The position numbers and the translations under genes were made by a program. Source: Breviolum minutum Mf 1.05b.01 (Eukaryota; Sar; Dinophyceae; Suessiales; Symbiodiniaceae). Taken from it: a DNA stretch of 64,000 nt. The notes beneath the pieces were generated by a model. That model ran no database searches and was not told the origin of the DNA. It worked only from the letters and a program-made list of their open reading frames with translations. Within the stretch, counting starts at the first letter, position 1. Each line of letters begins with the position of its first letter. The stretch spans positions 19,416 to 83,415 of the forward strand of contig DF239574.1 in NCBI GenBank assembly GCA_000507305.1, in the 5' to 3' direction. Below, in pieces: positions 10,413 to 21,432 of the stretch.

Positions 10413-13400
10413 TTGTTTTGTTTTGTTTTTCGTTGATTTCGTTGAGTCAAGTTGGATCATTTTGAAAAAACAAATTCTCCAAGGTTGGCGGTGGCCATCA
10501 GCTCCTTGATGGAGGGAAGGATCCGAACAAAAACCCAATTTCCTGGTTGTCGATGTTCGACAAAAACCGGGGTCCCCCCTAACCTTTAATTTAAGTGCAA
10601 GGAGGCTGCCCTGAGATTTTTTTGCTGCAGGACGTCAGTAGCTTTCTATGCTTCGAACTATTGTGTGGCAGAGCTTTTTGCAGGGTCTGCTGGCTCAAAT
10701 CAAATGCATGCACCAGAGGAATCATGTCTGTGCAAAATGTACATCTCATCTCCTGAACCCAATACTTTTGTGTGTTCATGGTAGTCCATGCATTTTTTTT
10801 CAAGTTCTTTGTTTTGCATTTTTTGCTGAGGGTGACTGCTGCTATGCTCTTCCGGTCGACACATGCCAGAGAGTATGTGACCAAAGACAGCTCCAGGCCA
10901 AATTGTTGATATTTCTTCTACAATTCCCATCGTTGATTGTTGTAATAATCCATGGTGGGATAGGCATTTTGGGGGTCAAATCGCAGGATGCCCTTGGGCC
11001 CTTTAGCAGCCTGAGCTGCAAGAGCTGCCAGGTTGGAGGAGTTTGGTGTTGATGACTGTTGATGACTTGCCCCAAATGATTCTCCAATACTTTTTTGGCT
11101 TCAATAATTTTACAAGACTTTCTGGACTCGCATCTTTAAGCCACTTACCCCCCGCAATGGGACAAAGGGGCTCACATCAAGAAGTCCAGTGATGGAATCT
11201 GCAGTTAAAAAGTACGGGTTGTGTTGGAGATGAACGATGAAAGATCTGAAACAATGCAAAACCTGCAAAGCAAGTGCAAGTGTTTCGACACATTTCCCAC
11301 ATTTCCAGGTGGTGATCACGGTTCTTTCATGCGACAAGCGCAACAAGCGCAGTGGGACTGAGCCGTTGCTGTGTACAAAGGCTTAACTGCACTTAGTGAT
11401 TCCCATCGTTTCAAACGGGCGATCCGGGCCGTGAGTTTGCGTACCCGCGCAAAGATGAAAACACGGAAAAGTATTCCAGCTGTTTCTGGCAAGAAAAACC
11501 GTGGCCAAGTCACCCATGGCATGGGTTGATTCCAATCTTTTGCGGCCAATTTTGGGGTCTTTTTTTTTTCGTTTGAGAGCATCTCTCTGCTGGGACTGTG
11601 AGAGTCGTTGGCTCACCTGGAATGGCCCGGCGGGTCTTTTTGCTGCGCGTGAGCCTGAGTTTTTTTGTTGTTGGATTGGACCAACCCCGGAAAACTCTGT
11701 TTTGGAAATTCCCTAAGGCCATGGCGAGCGCGCGGATGGGCCAGGTTTACCACCACCAGGTGGAAATATACCTGGGACCTCAGACTTGATGATAACAGCT
11801 GCAGCTACAGGAAATGAAAAACGGTGAATGTATAATATGAATGTATTTGTATTGTAAGTCTTAAATATACTGAATGTAGACTGTATGATGATACATGTAC
11901 AATTTGTTGGATCACGATCACCAGTTGTGTTTCTTGCATTTTGTGTGCCAAACATTTGGAAGGTGTCGCTGGCGAAGCACCCCTTACTGTTGCAGGAAGC
12001 GTGCAGGATTGTTGAAGTTTCCACTGCTTCGTGTGTCAAGAGTGCAAAGCAAAGCCATTTTATGCCATGTTCATTTGTTCTTTTAGACTCCTTCAGAATC
12101 TGAGCAAGGCCCAAACTCTGAGAATTTTCTCAGTATGGAATTTCCGATATGTTAGGGGAATCATGCAGGCTATCAATCAGTTGAAGATCATCCATCCACC
12201 TTCCTTCATGATGATGTGTTAGGCGCAACTGACAGCACATCGTCTCAAAGAGCAGCTAGGAGATGAGTCTTTCAGCTGCAGATTCAGGGGCCCAGGGTTT
12301 TGGGATCTACCAATCGAAGGAGCAAAGGTTGCCACGCATTCGAAGCATTCTGTTTCTGTTTTTGTGGGGGAGCACTGTTATATTTTTTCGTCGGCATAGC
12401 GACAACACAAACATGCTGCTGTGCCCCAATCTTTTAAGGAGTGAATTATAGATGTGCTAGCTTCATGGTAGCCTTGCAAGGCGAACTCTGGTGGTTACTT
12501 CACCATCGTTGCGTTGCGTGCAGACTGCTTCGATCGTGGCCATGATACTGCAGGAGCTTACAATTTGTGACAGTCTTGTATAATCTTCCTTGATGTAATT
12601 TCGCAACTAACTGCAAAACCGTTATCTTAAGTTATCTTGTGCCAAGTTCTAGTGGTATCAGTTTGTAGTCTTACATGATATCCTACAGTGCAGGCAGATC
12701 TTTTTGTTGAACCGGGCTTGGCTGACTGGCCCATGGATTCGGAGATGCAGGCACTAATTTGAGTGAAGAAATGTGATCAAACAATGGGCAACCACTCAAC
12801 CACTTAGCCCTGCCTCGGAGGTTCCAAAAGAGTTGCGTACCTTGTCTTTTGCACCTCTTTGGGAACGCCCTGTGACACAGGAGGTTGGGAAGACTTTGAC
12901 TCGAATTCTATTGTCTTTCATAGCTTACAAGTGAAGTTGTGAGGAGACATGGGAGATGGCAGTGGAACGCTACCAGATCACTTGTGAAGGTGCACACCTG
13001 CATTTTACTCTTCAGTTCAAGTTACATGGTTCTTTCGGTTCTTAACATGTGAAGCCCTGGGCCACCCTTGTAACAGGGCTGGAACGAGTTTCCAGCATGG
13101 AGAAGCACCTGGTGCTGTGCAGTCACCAAGCAGCGCTTGAGGCGATACGACCTGATGGATGGACCCAAGGTCATTGCGCAACTGGGACATTCGCAGTTGA
13201 AAAGGACGGATGAGTGAAACATGTTATTGAAATATGAAGAAACAAATTAATGGTGCTCTTTTTGTTGAACGTTTTACATATACACCAGAAAACTTTTACA
13301 ATCAGGATTATTTTTTGATAACAGAGGTGGTTAAGTGTGCTTGAGATTTCCTTAGATCTGAAGCTTTCAGTGGAGATGCAGTGCTGAGTTAAGGCACTCT

Positions 13401-13647
13401 GTGATTTGTCCATGCCCAAGCATGATTGCTCAGCATGGCGTGCAGAGCTTAGTCGGATTTCTACCTCTAAACCACTGAGTTTGAGCGGAGTTTCACCCTT
13501 CGGAAACCAGGTGATCGCTTTGTCTTCGTTGCGACGAAAGGTCTTGGTCGAACTTCCGGACGGCAGATGTTTTTGAGCCCCAAATGTGCCTCTGTAACCA
13601 CAAGGTGGATGACTCGGTGATTTTTTGATTGCTTGGACTTGACATGG

Positions 13648-13757
13648 GGGTTTCCTAAAATGGTGGTACAGTACCAAACAACCATTGGTTTTCCTACTAA
13701 AAATGATCATTTTGGGGTGTTTTGGGGGTACCACCATAAGGAAACACCCACATGTTT
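13648..13757. repeat. MITE-like palindromic element, family H
   Basis: Begins GGTTTCCTAAAATGGTGGTAC and ends with GGTACCACCATAAGGAAAC, and contains AAAATGATCATTTTGG. A second copy with the same order is at 56783-56886 (GTTTCCTAAAATGGTGGG ... TACCACCATTTAAGGGAAC). Confidence 0.8.
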
Positions 13758-13922
13758 GTGATTTCTTGTTTCAAGTTCTACCGATTCTTCCACTGTGGAT
13801 GCCACGTGATAGGTTATGTTCGGCACCTGGCATGGATGGCATGGATGTCGTGGGAAGCTTTGGGAATGTGGTGGTGACTTGGCTGAAGATGTACTAAGAA
13901 TTGTGAATTAGATGGAGATTGA

Positions 13923-13924
<2 letters not shown>

Positions 13925-13991
<67 letters not shown>

Positions 13992-13992
13992 C
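13925..13992 (+). repeat. (AAC)n microsatellite
   Basis: Array of AAC, the complement of the (TTG)n arrays elsewhere in the window, broken by a single N at 13993. Confidence 0.95.
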
Positions 13993-15049
13993 NCAACTGC
14001 ATGAAACATTCACATTGCAAATGCACATAATCTTCCACATCCTTAAAAGCTTCATTGCATTTCGAATGTGGAATACCTGACCGACAGGCACTTCAATTGG
14101 ATCAGGCCAGCCAACTGGCCGAACTTTGTTGGGCATGTCTCAAAGCTAGGGCCACCTATGAAGCCAGTGGATATTTACTAAAATCAAGGTACCGTTGGGG
14201 TCCATACAATTTAACCATGTTCAACAATGTTTTTGAACTTAATCTCAGTGAATTGGATGTGAAATATGTCCCATCTTTTTTTTGGGAGGCGCCACTTGTG
14301 CTCGTGCGATCCAAACGCGAGCGTCACCTCCTCCTTTTCTTGCATGATGAGTCCCCTCGGTTGCGAACAGAGATTTGATGAATCGGTGAAGACTTGCTGC
14401 AATTCATTTTCTCACAGCATGACTTCGGACTCAACTTGCTTTGTTCATTGAGGCAGGGCCATTTACTTCACCTAGCCTCAGGTTTGGTCGTCTCGTTGCT
14501 TGGCAGCGAAAAAAAACGATGCCTTGTTCGGATCCACTGCATTGGCTTTCGTGGCCCCTATGGTTGTTGCATGTGCTTCTCTGCGCATTAGCGTTTAGGG
14601 CTTGTCAATACAGCTGAGACACACTGGTCTACTTTCTTTCTGTCCTCGTGGGCCGAGGCTTTGTGGGACTCAATTGATCTTGTCGTCGGATGGCGTTGGA
14701 TGGCAGGATGAAGAGGGTGGCCTGACTTAGGGGCAGAGGTGTAACTTTGTGCAGATTTGGTTGTCAAAACCACAAGAGACGCACTGAGACTTGCTGTACC
14801 TTAGGACCTTCTGGTCAACCGACTTTTTTCAAAAAAAAATCGGGAGTTGCGTGTTTAGCTGTTGATTTAATGGGGGTAAGGTTGAGCATGAAAATTTCCC
14901 CTGACACCAGTGGACAAGTTTTATCGGGTGTTGAGGTGAGCTTCTTTCGGAAGGACATCGCGTCGTTTCTTTGTCGTGAAGAAGTGCAGAAGCTGCGGAC
15001 CTGAAAGTTGACCACATAAGAAATGAAAAAACCGTGGTTGTTTGAGCTA

Positions 15050-15133
15050 CATCAGGAATTCTACTACCCAGTTTAGAGGGGATTATAATAAGCCTTTATA
15101 AGGATACCTATTGAAGAACCAGTAGGATTTTTT
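15050..15133. repeat. Repeat family G
   Basis: Shares the order CTAC.CAGTT..AGGGGATTATAATA..CTTATAAGGAT.C..TT.AA.AACCAG with copies at 49690-49775, 61678-61777 and 62488-62552. Non-coding. The 49690 copy ends 23 nt before a DsbA exon. Confidence 0.6.
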
Positions 15134-17519
15134 TTCGTGGCTTACATGGGATATGAAAAATTGACAAAAAATTGAGGTGCAACGAGCCGACAACACACTG
15201 CATCTTGGTCATACTGACCTGGACACGATGGAATTGGATTTAGCAGCTTGGATGTTTTAAAATTCGGTGTGGGAGAAGGTTCCCCACCACATCACTCTTT
15301 GAAGTTCAACTTCGTTGTCTTGAAGTTGAATTTTGCAGAGATCATTTTGGCCATTGATTTTCTCCCAGACTCGCAGAAATTGTTCGTTTGTGAGGAACTG
15401 GTACCACTCAGCGGGGGATTCGGATCCAAGGCCGGGTTTGGCAAAGGGGAGGAATTTTAGGACAAGAACATGGCTCTGTTGAACCAGAAGTGATTATTAG
15501 CTAGGGAGAAACATGGAAGTTGTGGTCAAGATGCTTCCGTTACTCCATGGTTTGCCAAGCTCCAAGAGCGTTTCGGGTCGGAAAAGTGCAACTGTGCCGC
15601 CCAGGCGCTGGAGGCTCTGAGTGCTTGAGCGAATGCGATACGGGCGGTGATGACAGCGTGGTTCAAAGGCACATGACCGCTTGCTTCAAAGTTGATTGAT
15701 GATCGTCACAGTCGCATCACGCAGAATCATGTGCGTGCTCAGGTGGTGCTGCGTGTGATGACAGATGTGAATCCAGTGCTGTGGACGCAGTCCGCAAGGA
15801 AGAGCGCCAACATTGCGAGTCTGATGATCAGTTGCTGAGGGTGTACGGACGACAAGGAGATGACAGGGGAGAGACAGCTTTATTTGCCGCGTTGCAAGAA
15901 AAAGCGTTGCTCAGTGTTCCGTGTTTCGACACATTGAGAGAATGCTGCATGGGCGATGATGATTAGCTGCAGAGGGTTCCTGATGCCCTGGAGTTGCATC
16001 TGGAGACGCCTCCAAGGGCGAGAGAGGAGGAACCTCAGCTCCAATGGCCCACGGGGGGAACAACTCCAGGTCAAAGGGAGAGACAGCAAGGGCCTGACAG
16101 CTGTGCTCAGCTTTTAGCTTTTCGACTTGACTGACCTTGTACTCACTGATGATGGCCAGTGATGGAGTCCTGGGAAGGGCTCAGGCCTTCTATGAACACT
16201 TCATATGAAGTGAGGCGGAGTACAACGTGGTCTCCCTATCACAGATGCCTCTGCCTGTGCTGCAAGCATCATTGTGGAATCATTGTGGATGGTGTTCCCA
16301 GAGAACAGTATGAGCCCAGCAGAGCTCAGGGAGTACGACAGGAGACTGAGAGGAAAGAAACCATCCCAAGAAGAACTCAGCTCCAAAGGTGTCGCAGCTG
16401 AGTGTTCAGAAGATTTGGAAAAAGTGTCCACCAGGAATCTAACCAAATCTGTGCTTCTCTAACCACAAGACGCAGACTCCCCATGAGAGCGCCAAATTCA
16501 TTGCCAACCAGCAGTTTGGATCCTACGCTTTTGAACGAGCGACGCTTTCAGTCATGCTCTGAGCTAATGATTGAAACAGTAGCGGCATTTTGCCTGGCTT
16601 AGCACTTTTGGCTTTTCTCGACACCGCGAGTTGGTCTCAATGGACATGTTTTTTGTTTAATCATTCATTCGAAAGAAAGATGATGGTCTTCAATGGTTGT
16701 GAAGTGTTTTGAACACAAGAAAGATGGTCTTCAAAGTTTTGCAAGTCACATTGATTGAATCTGATGCGTGCAGTTTGTTCACTCTTTAAAGTATGCAGCT
16801 GTTGTCACTAGTTTTCCTTACACAAGTGACAGTGACCCCGTCATGCTGCTATGAAAGCAAAGCAACGGAAAGGAGGCAAGTGATGTCTGTCAGCTGCAGC
16901 AAAAAGTGCACAGCCGGCAATGCAAGAGAAACAGAGACACCCCCGAAAACTAACATAGCAATGGAAAATTCCCATTTGAAGATGGTGGATCTTCCGTTGT
17001 AGTTAAAGTGCCAACAACAGCTGAGTGCTACCCTTCGCACCGAAACGGGTGTTTCGCAGTCTATTGGCAATCAAATCTTAGAAACTCTGCCATGCACTCA
17101 GTGATGTGTGTGTTTTCTGCTGCCTTGGTTCTTTCAAGATTTTGCTCAAATATTTCACATGCGAAATGCGAACTCATCTGATCTATCATGATGACAAGAG
17201 GATTCCAAACTTGCATCTTCCCACTTCAGCGAGCAAAGAATGCGTCTCAGCCCGACACTGTAGCTTTTCTCGTATGGTGACTGGTACACCCCATATAGAA
17301 ATGAAACCAAACTTGTTGCCTTCATGGAATTGAGTCCGGTTTTCAAAAAATGATTGGTGGCTCAGTAGGAACATCTTCAAAAGATGGGGCATCCAAGCCC
17401 TAAATGTTGTCCAAGCCCATGAAGGAACAACAGATGCATCGTGAAGCCATGGAACTTGCAGTGGAAGGTATTGCTGGTGGTTTAGGGGGGTTCTTCCCTC
17501 AGGTGGAAGTGAATGGTGA

Positions 17520-17570
17520 AGATGGATGGATGATGGATGATGGATGATGGATGATGGATGATGGATGTTT
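17520..17570 (+). repeat. TGGATGA-type tandem repeat
   Basis: Seven-nucleotide unit (GGATGAT) repeated about six times. Confidence 0.9.
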
Positions 17571-17670
17571 ATTTTTCTCAAGCAGAAACACCAAATGAAT
17601 TGGTGTCAACCAGAGACGTTGAGTTCATTGGTTGTCAACTGCGGTTTTTTTTTCCCGAGCAGTTCTGAAC

Positions 17671-17678
17671 GGCTCAAG
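17671..17678 (+). promoter_or_regulatory. Possible relict of the dinoflagellate spliced leader
   Basis: GGCTCAAG is the last eight bases of the known dinoflagellate spliced leader. Here it follows ...GAAC and lies 26 nt upstream of the ATG of the TPR/Aha1 gene. A relict in this position would mean the gene passed through a trans-spliced mRNA. Eight bases alone are weak evidence, and the gene retains an intron. Confidence 0.3.
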
Positions 17679-17704
17679 CTTTTGCCTCCCCAATTTTCCG
17701 GAGG

Positions 17705-19148
17705 ATGGGAGGTCCTTCTGGGAATCCCTATGCCAACAATCGCCATGCAGATGTGTTGAATGAGGAGCCTACTGATGAGACAGCCAAGTTGAGGCTCTGT
17801 GAAGAGGTGAAAAATCGAGCCAAAGGCGCGGGCCCAGTTTTCTTTTTTTTGGAAAAAACATCAGGCTGAAACAGGGGGTGGTTCCTTCACATGGTGTGTG
17901 TCTTGGTTTACAAAAGGGCTTAGAAAAGAAGGGGTATATATGGCAAAAAAACATAAATATAAATATAAATATAAATATAAATATATCTGAGGAAAAACAC
18001 TCGCTTCGAAGCAAAGTTTCAAGAAAAAACAGATTTGAGTTTGAGAGAAGAATATTCCCAAGATGCCCCAAAAAAACACCCGCCAAGCCGCACCAGGGGC
18101 TTTCGTGCAGAAGGACATGCCCAGTGCCGAGCTTTTGTATGGGAAGGCCATTGACTTACTGGCATCATTGCCTCAAAAATCGGAGGCAGCTTTGTATTCA
18201 AACAGGTCAATGGTGAGATTGAACTTGAATAAGGTAGAGGGAGCTTTGGAAGATGCGAAAAAATGCATTGAATTGGATCCCAAGTTTGTGAAAGCTTATC
18301 ATAGAAAGGCTCAAGCATTGCTTCGCCTTGGTGAGTGGGATAGTGCGATTGAAGCAGCTCAAGAAGGTTCCAAATTGGAACCTGACAATAAGTCATTTCA
18401 GGAGCTGATTGACAAAGCTCAGCAAGATAAAGAGAAAGATGCTAGTGACAAAGCCAAATTGAAACAAGATGCTCAAGATGTACGTGTTGAACTTCATAAT
18501 GCCTCTACAGCAAGAGCTCCTCCAAAACCCAAGGGCAAGGAGAATGAAACTAGTGAAATGCGAGGTTACAAGAAGACAGCAGATGGGAAAACCACCTCCT
18601 ACTTTCATACAGAGATTTCAGAGGAGGCCAAAAAATTGATTGAGGCGCAAGGCTTTGGGAAGCCACAAAAGTTAGAAGCGCCTGCAGAGGATTCCGATGT
18701 GAAGGGTGGTGGCAGCAAGTGGAATCAAGCTGGTACCTATGAGGAGAAGGGCATGACCAAATGGCTTGAAGATAGGTTAAAAAGTGGCCTCGTCGGTGTC
18801 AAATTCGATCTTCCCCATGGTGGTTGCATCTCCACCACTGGCATTGCAGACCTCAAGGGTGATTGCTCCATCTCGGTGTCTCGTGGTAAGCGACGGCACT
18901 TGATGGATGTGTCTTTTAACGTGGAGTACGAAGCGAAGGTTGGTGACTCTCAGGGCAAAGGTAAATTGGCCTTCAGTGAGGTCAGCACTGATGGAGATGA
19001 TCCAGAAGTGAAAAATGAAACCTCCAGTGATGTACCTCCAGCCATTCGTGAGATTTTAGATGCCTTTGTAAAACCAGCTGGGCAGGGTTTGCAACCTTTG
19101 TTATTAACAGAGGTCAAGAAGATGATTGAAGAATACAAGGGCCAGTGA
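17705..19148 (+). CDS. TPR / Aha1 N-terminal domain protein (Hsp90 cochaperone-like)
   Basis: Two exons, 17705-17825 and 18097-19148, joined by a GC-AG intron (AAAG|GCGCGG ... CACCAG|GGGC); the product is 390 aa. The join restores the first TPR helix (NRAKGAFVQKDMPSAELLYG), which is cut if the ATG at 18063 is used. TPR helices cover about residues 35-145 (ALYSNRSMVRLNLNK, AYHRKAQALLRLGEWDSAI), then a charged linker and the conserved RGYKKTADGKTTSYF stretch near 195. From about residue 249 comes an Aha1 N-domain-like region (KWNQAGTYEEKGMTKWLEDRL) to the C-terminus. Aha1 N domains bind the Hsp90 middle domain and stimulate its ATPase; TPRs bind the Hsp90/Hsp70 C-terminal tail. A cytosolic cochaperone is the natural inference. 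The C-terminal Aha1 domain is absent. Confidence 0.88.
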
Positions 19149-19740
19149 GGAAATTCATGTGTGAAAAAAACCGCCGGCCAAAAGGGCTGATTGACTCGAC
19201 CGACTTTTTGCGGCCAAAGTGACGAAAGACCAGTTGATAAGACCAGCTGTACAGGAAAAAGGTCTTGACCTCGGGCCTTGTTTGGCAGCTCAACCACCCC
19301 CCCAAAAAAAACCCGCAGCAAGTTGAGCTGAGTGCTTATGTACACGATGTTTTGCCAAACATTGTAATATAAAACAGCCTGCTATACATATTTGGGAGTG
19401 TTTTTAACTGGTGTATATATATTTATGTGACATACCTCCCAACCGGTGGATGGATTTTGTCCAAATTTGGGAAAAAAAATCTATGCGGAGAAGATGATCA
19501 TCACTCCAGACCGTTTGACCAAGGCTCTTGGGGCGTGCTGCCGCCTTCCCCTTTGACACCCTTAAGGCAGCCACTGCTGTGAAGCTGACTTCATCACTGA
19601 TCAGCCTTTTTTTCGTAGGGGTTTAGTGGGATATGCACTAACCTCATCCGGGTCTTAGAGATTCAGGATTCATCAATATAATTGTGACACATATTATTAT
19701 GACTGTTTCTTATAGGAATAGTGGCATGAAGCTACCAGTA
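19149..19740. other. No gene recognised (3' flank of the TPR/Aha1 gene)
   Basis: No coding pattern on either strand; presumably 3' untranslated and intergenic sequence. Confidence 0.4.
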
Positions 19741-19781
19741 GAATGAAATGAGAAAACCATGAACATTTTTGCTTGCATCCG

Positions 19782-20136
19782 TCAGTTGGAAGTGCAGGTG
19801 AGGCTAGCAACAAAGAGTGTGCTCATCTCAGTGTAGTTTTTGGGGAGGCGGGCATTTACAAAAGGATAGAATTCATTGGAATGTATAGCATCCACAATCA
19901 GCATAGGGGATGATCCGCATAAGGTTTGCACATCATAGTTTTCATAGTGTTTGTTTGGGCATAAATACTTGGAGCAACATTTGCATACATTTCCCGCACT
20001 TGCTGAACTGCAATCTTCCGGAAGTGAGATACTTCTGGGAAAATGAGTCCTTAAAATCACGACTTGCTGATGCATCCCCAGTGAAGCCAAGCAAGATCAT
20101 TGCGATTGCGATGCCATATCCGCAACACACAGCCAT
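19782..20136 (-). CDS. Possible small secreted Cys-containing protein, frame broken
   Basis: On the minus strand an ATG at 20136 opens a frame with a signal-peptide-like start (MAVCCGYGIAIAMILLGF, then TGDASASRDFKDS). It stops near 19945, but a second minus frame overlapping it continues to 19782 (NKHYENYDVQTLCGSSPMLI). Either a small intron or a frameshift would join them. No family recognised. Every better-supported gene in the window is on the other strand, so this could be chance. Confidence 0.25.
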
Positions 20137-20500
20137 TTCAGTGGCTCAATCTTGGAGGTTTCGAATCCTCCACTCCGTTGGGACTGCCAAGCTGATGTTG
20201 GGAGGGTGAGTTCTGAAAAAAAAACAAAAAATCCACAGTTCCTGTATTAGCCAACCTTGACTTGAAAGCCCCGTTATTTTCAAATAGACTGGCCCCAGAG
20301 GAGGGTCAAAAACCAGCCCGCATTGGACCCCTGAGGTCCACAAATGCAGGGGCCCAAGGCCTTGGGCCTGTGTGGCCTCCTCGGAATCTCCCTGGTCCAT
20401 GCTGTGGTGCTGCGTACTCCGGATCTGAAAGATATAGCACCTTGGTCCAAGCAGGTTTTTTTTTGATGAAAAAGAAATCTATCCATCAAAATATGAATAG

Positions 20501-20597
20501 GACCTTACCTGGATAGACCCCCCCAAGTAAGTTGCAAGAGCTAGCAGCTATTAGATACTCAGGTTGAACGGGGTCCGTTTCAGTGGGTCTTGTCAGA
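20501..20597. repeat. Repeat family I
   Basis: AATAGGACCTTACC at one end and GGTCTTGTCAGAGATTT at the other, with AGAGCTAGCAGCTATTAGATACTCAGGTT inside. A copy in the opposite orientation is at about 57692-57782, sharing GAGTATCTAATAGCTCTTGCA and the AAGGTCCTATTTGA end. Confidence 0.7.
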
Positions 20598-20856
20598 GAT
20601 TTGTTAGAATCGAAGATTTAACTCTTGAAGTATCTCGTTTTTCAAACTTGGTTATATCCACACCACCGGATTTCTTCGATTCCAAGACATTTGGATGGAT
20701 TTTCATTCTCCAGGTGATTCAAGCCGTGACCCTTTTAAAATCCCCAAACGTTGGAGGTCACGTTTTCACCTTCCGATTTCGGGTCACGTTTTAACTATCC
20801 CCCAAAAAGGTCACCAGCAGAATTGCTTGGATTTTCGTGAATTTTGTTGGGCCCAG

Positions 20857-21368
20857 GATGCAGTGCAACCTTTTGGCAGCTCAGCAGATGGTTTCCGAAA
20901 GCCTCATGTGGAGTTGATCAACAAGACCAGTGTGAAGGTGGAGGCCGAAAGATGCGGGTGACTTTCTGTTTTTTTTGATACATGGAATAACAAAGATCCC
21001 TGGGTACATTTTGACACTTTTTTTTGTTTGGCATACTTCAATACTACATATGGGTGTATGTAAAATTATATGTATGTACATGTACGTATAAATACGTATA
21101 TATAATATATATACATATTTATAGTTATAAGCACACCTCTTTTATTAAGTATGAGATTCTTGGCAGCTGACAACCTCAACAAGCCAAATGGCTGTAAATC
21201 TCGGTGTTTTCCTTGTTTGTCTAAGAAAGGCACTGGATGAGTCCATGTGCATCATGGGAAGTTTCTGGAGCAGCGACCTGCAGAAATGTCGCTTGGGCGA
21301 ACTTTCGATCCGTCAAAAGGATGGGATGGTCCTGTGAGGAGTGTTTTTTTTCTTCGCGTTTTTTTGTT

Positions 21369-21432
<64 letters not shown>

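Larger units (their letters stand above)
10413..17704. other. No confident gene; ORF fragments and repeats
   Basis: Several short open stretches look coding-like but fit no family I know: 14088-14160 + (ALQLDQASQLAELCWACLKA), 12708-12770 + (ADLFVEPGLADWPMDSEMQA), 12806-12935 + (ELRTLSFAPLWERPVTQEVG), 13046-13215 + (a 52-residue open frame ending at 13213), and 15781-15966 +. A hydrophobic segment at 14523-14590 (ALAFVAPMVVACA) could be the last helix of the aquaporin's second domain. Repeats inside: family H (13648-13757), (AAC)n (13925-13992), family G (15050-15133), TGGATGA-type tandem (17520-17570). The 15.5-16.6 kb part has many broken frames and may be decayed retroelement or pseudogene sequence; I could not classify it. 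Confidence 0.35.

Noticed and set aside
11110-11346. Minus-strand segment with KCGKC resembling the one at 19945-20136
   Set aside because: The similarity is a few residues only, with no splice support; not enough to call related genes.
11400-11520. Basic open stretch after 11400 (RAIRAVSLRTRAKMKTRKS) or DPGREFAY as a further aquaporin motif
   Set aside because: The real second NPA exon of domain 2 was found at 10381 with matching phase; this stretch has no splice support.
13171-13737. 188-codon minus-strand ORF
   Set aside because: It begins inside a family H repeat, shows no family residues, and the opposite strand has equally good pieces. Probably chance.
18063-18096. ATG at 18063 as the start of the TPR/Aha1 protein
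   Set aside because: It gives an N-terminus that truncates the first TPR helix, while the exon at 17705-17825 joins in phase and completes it.
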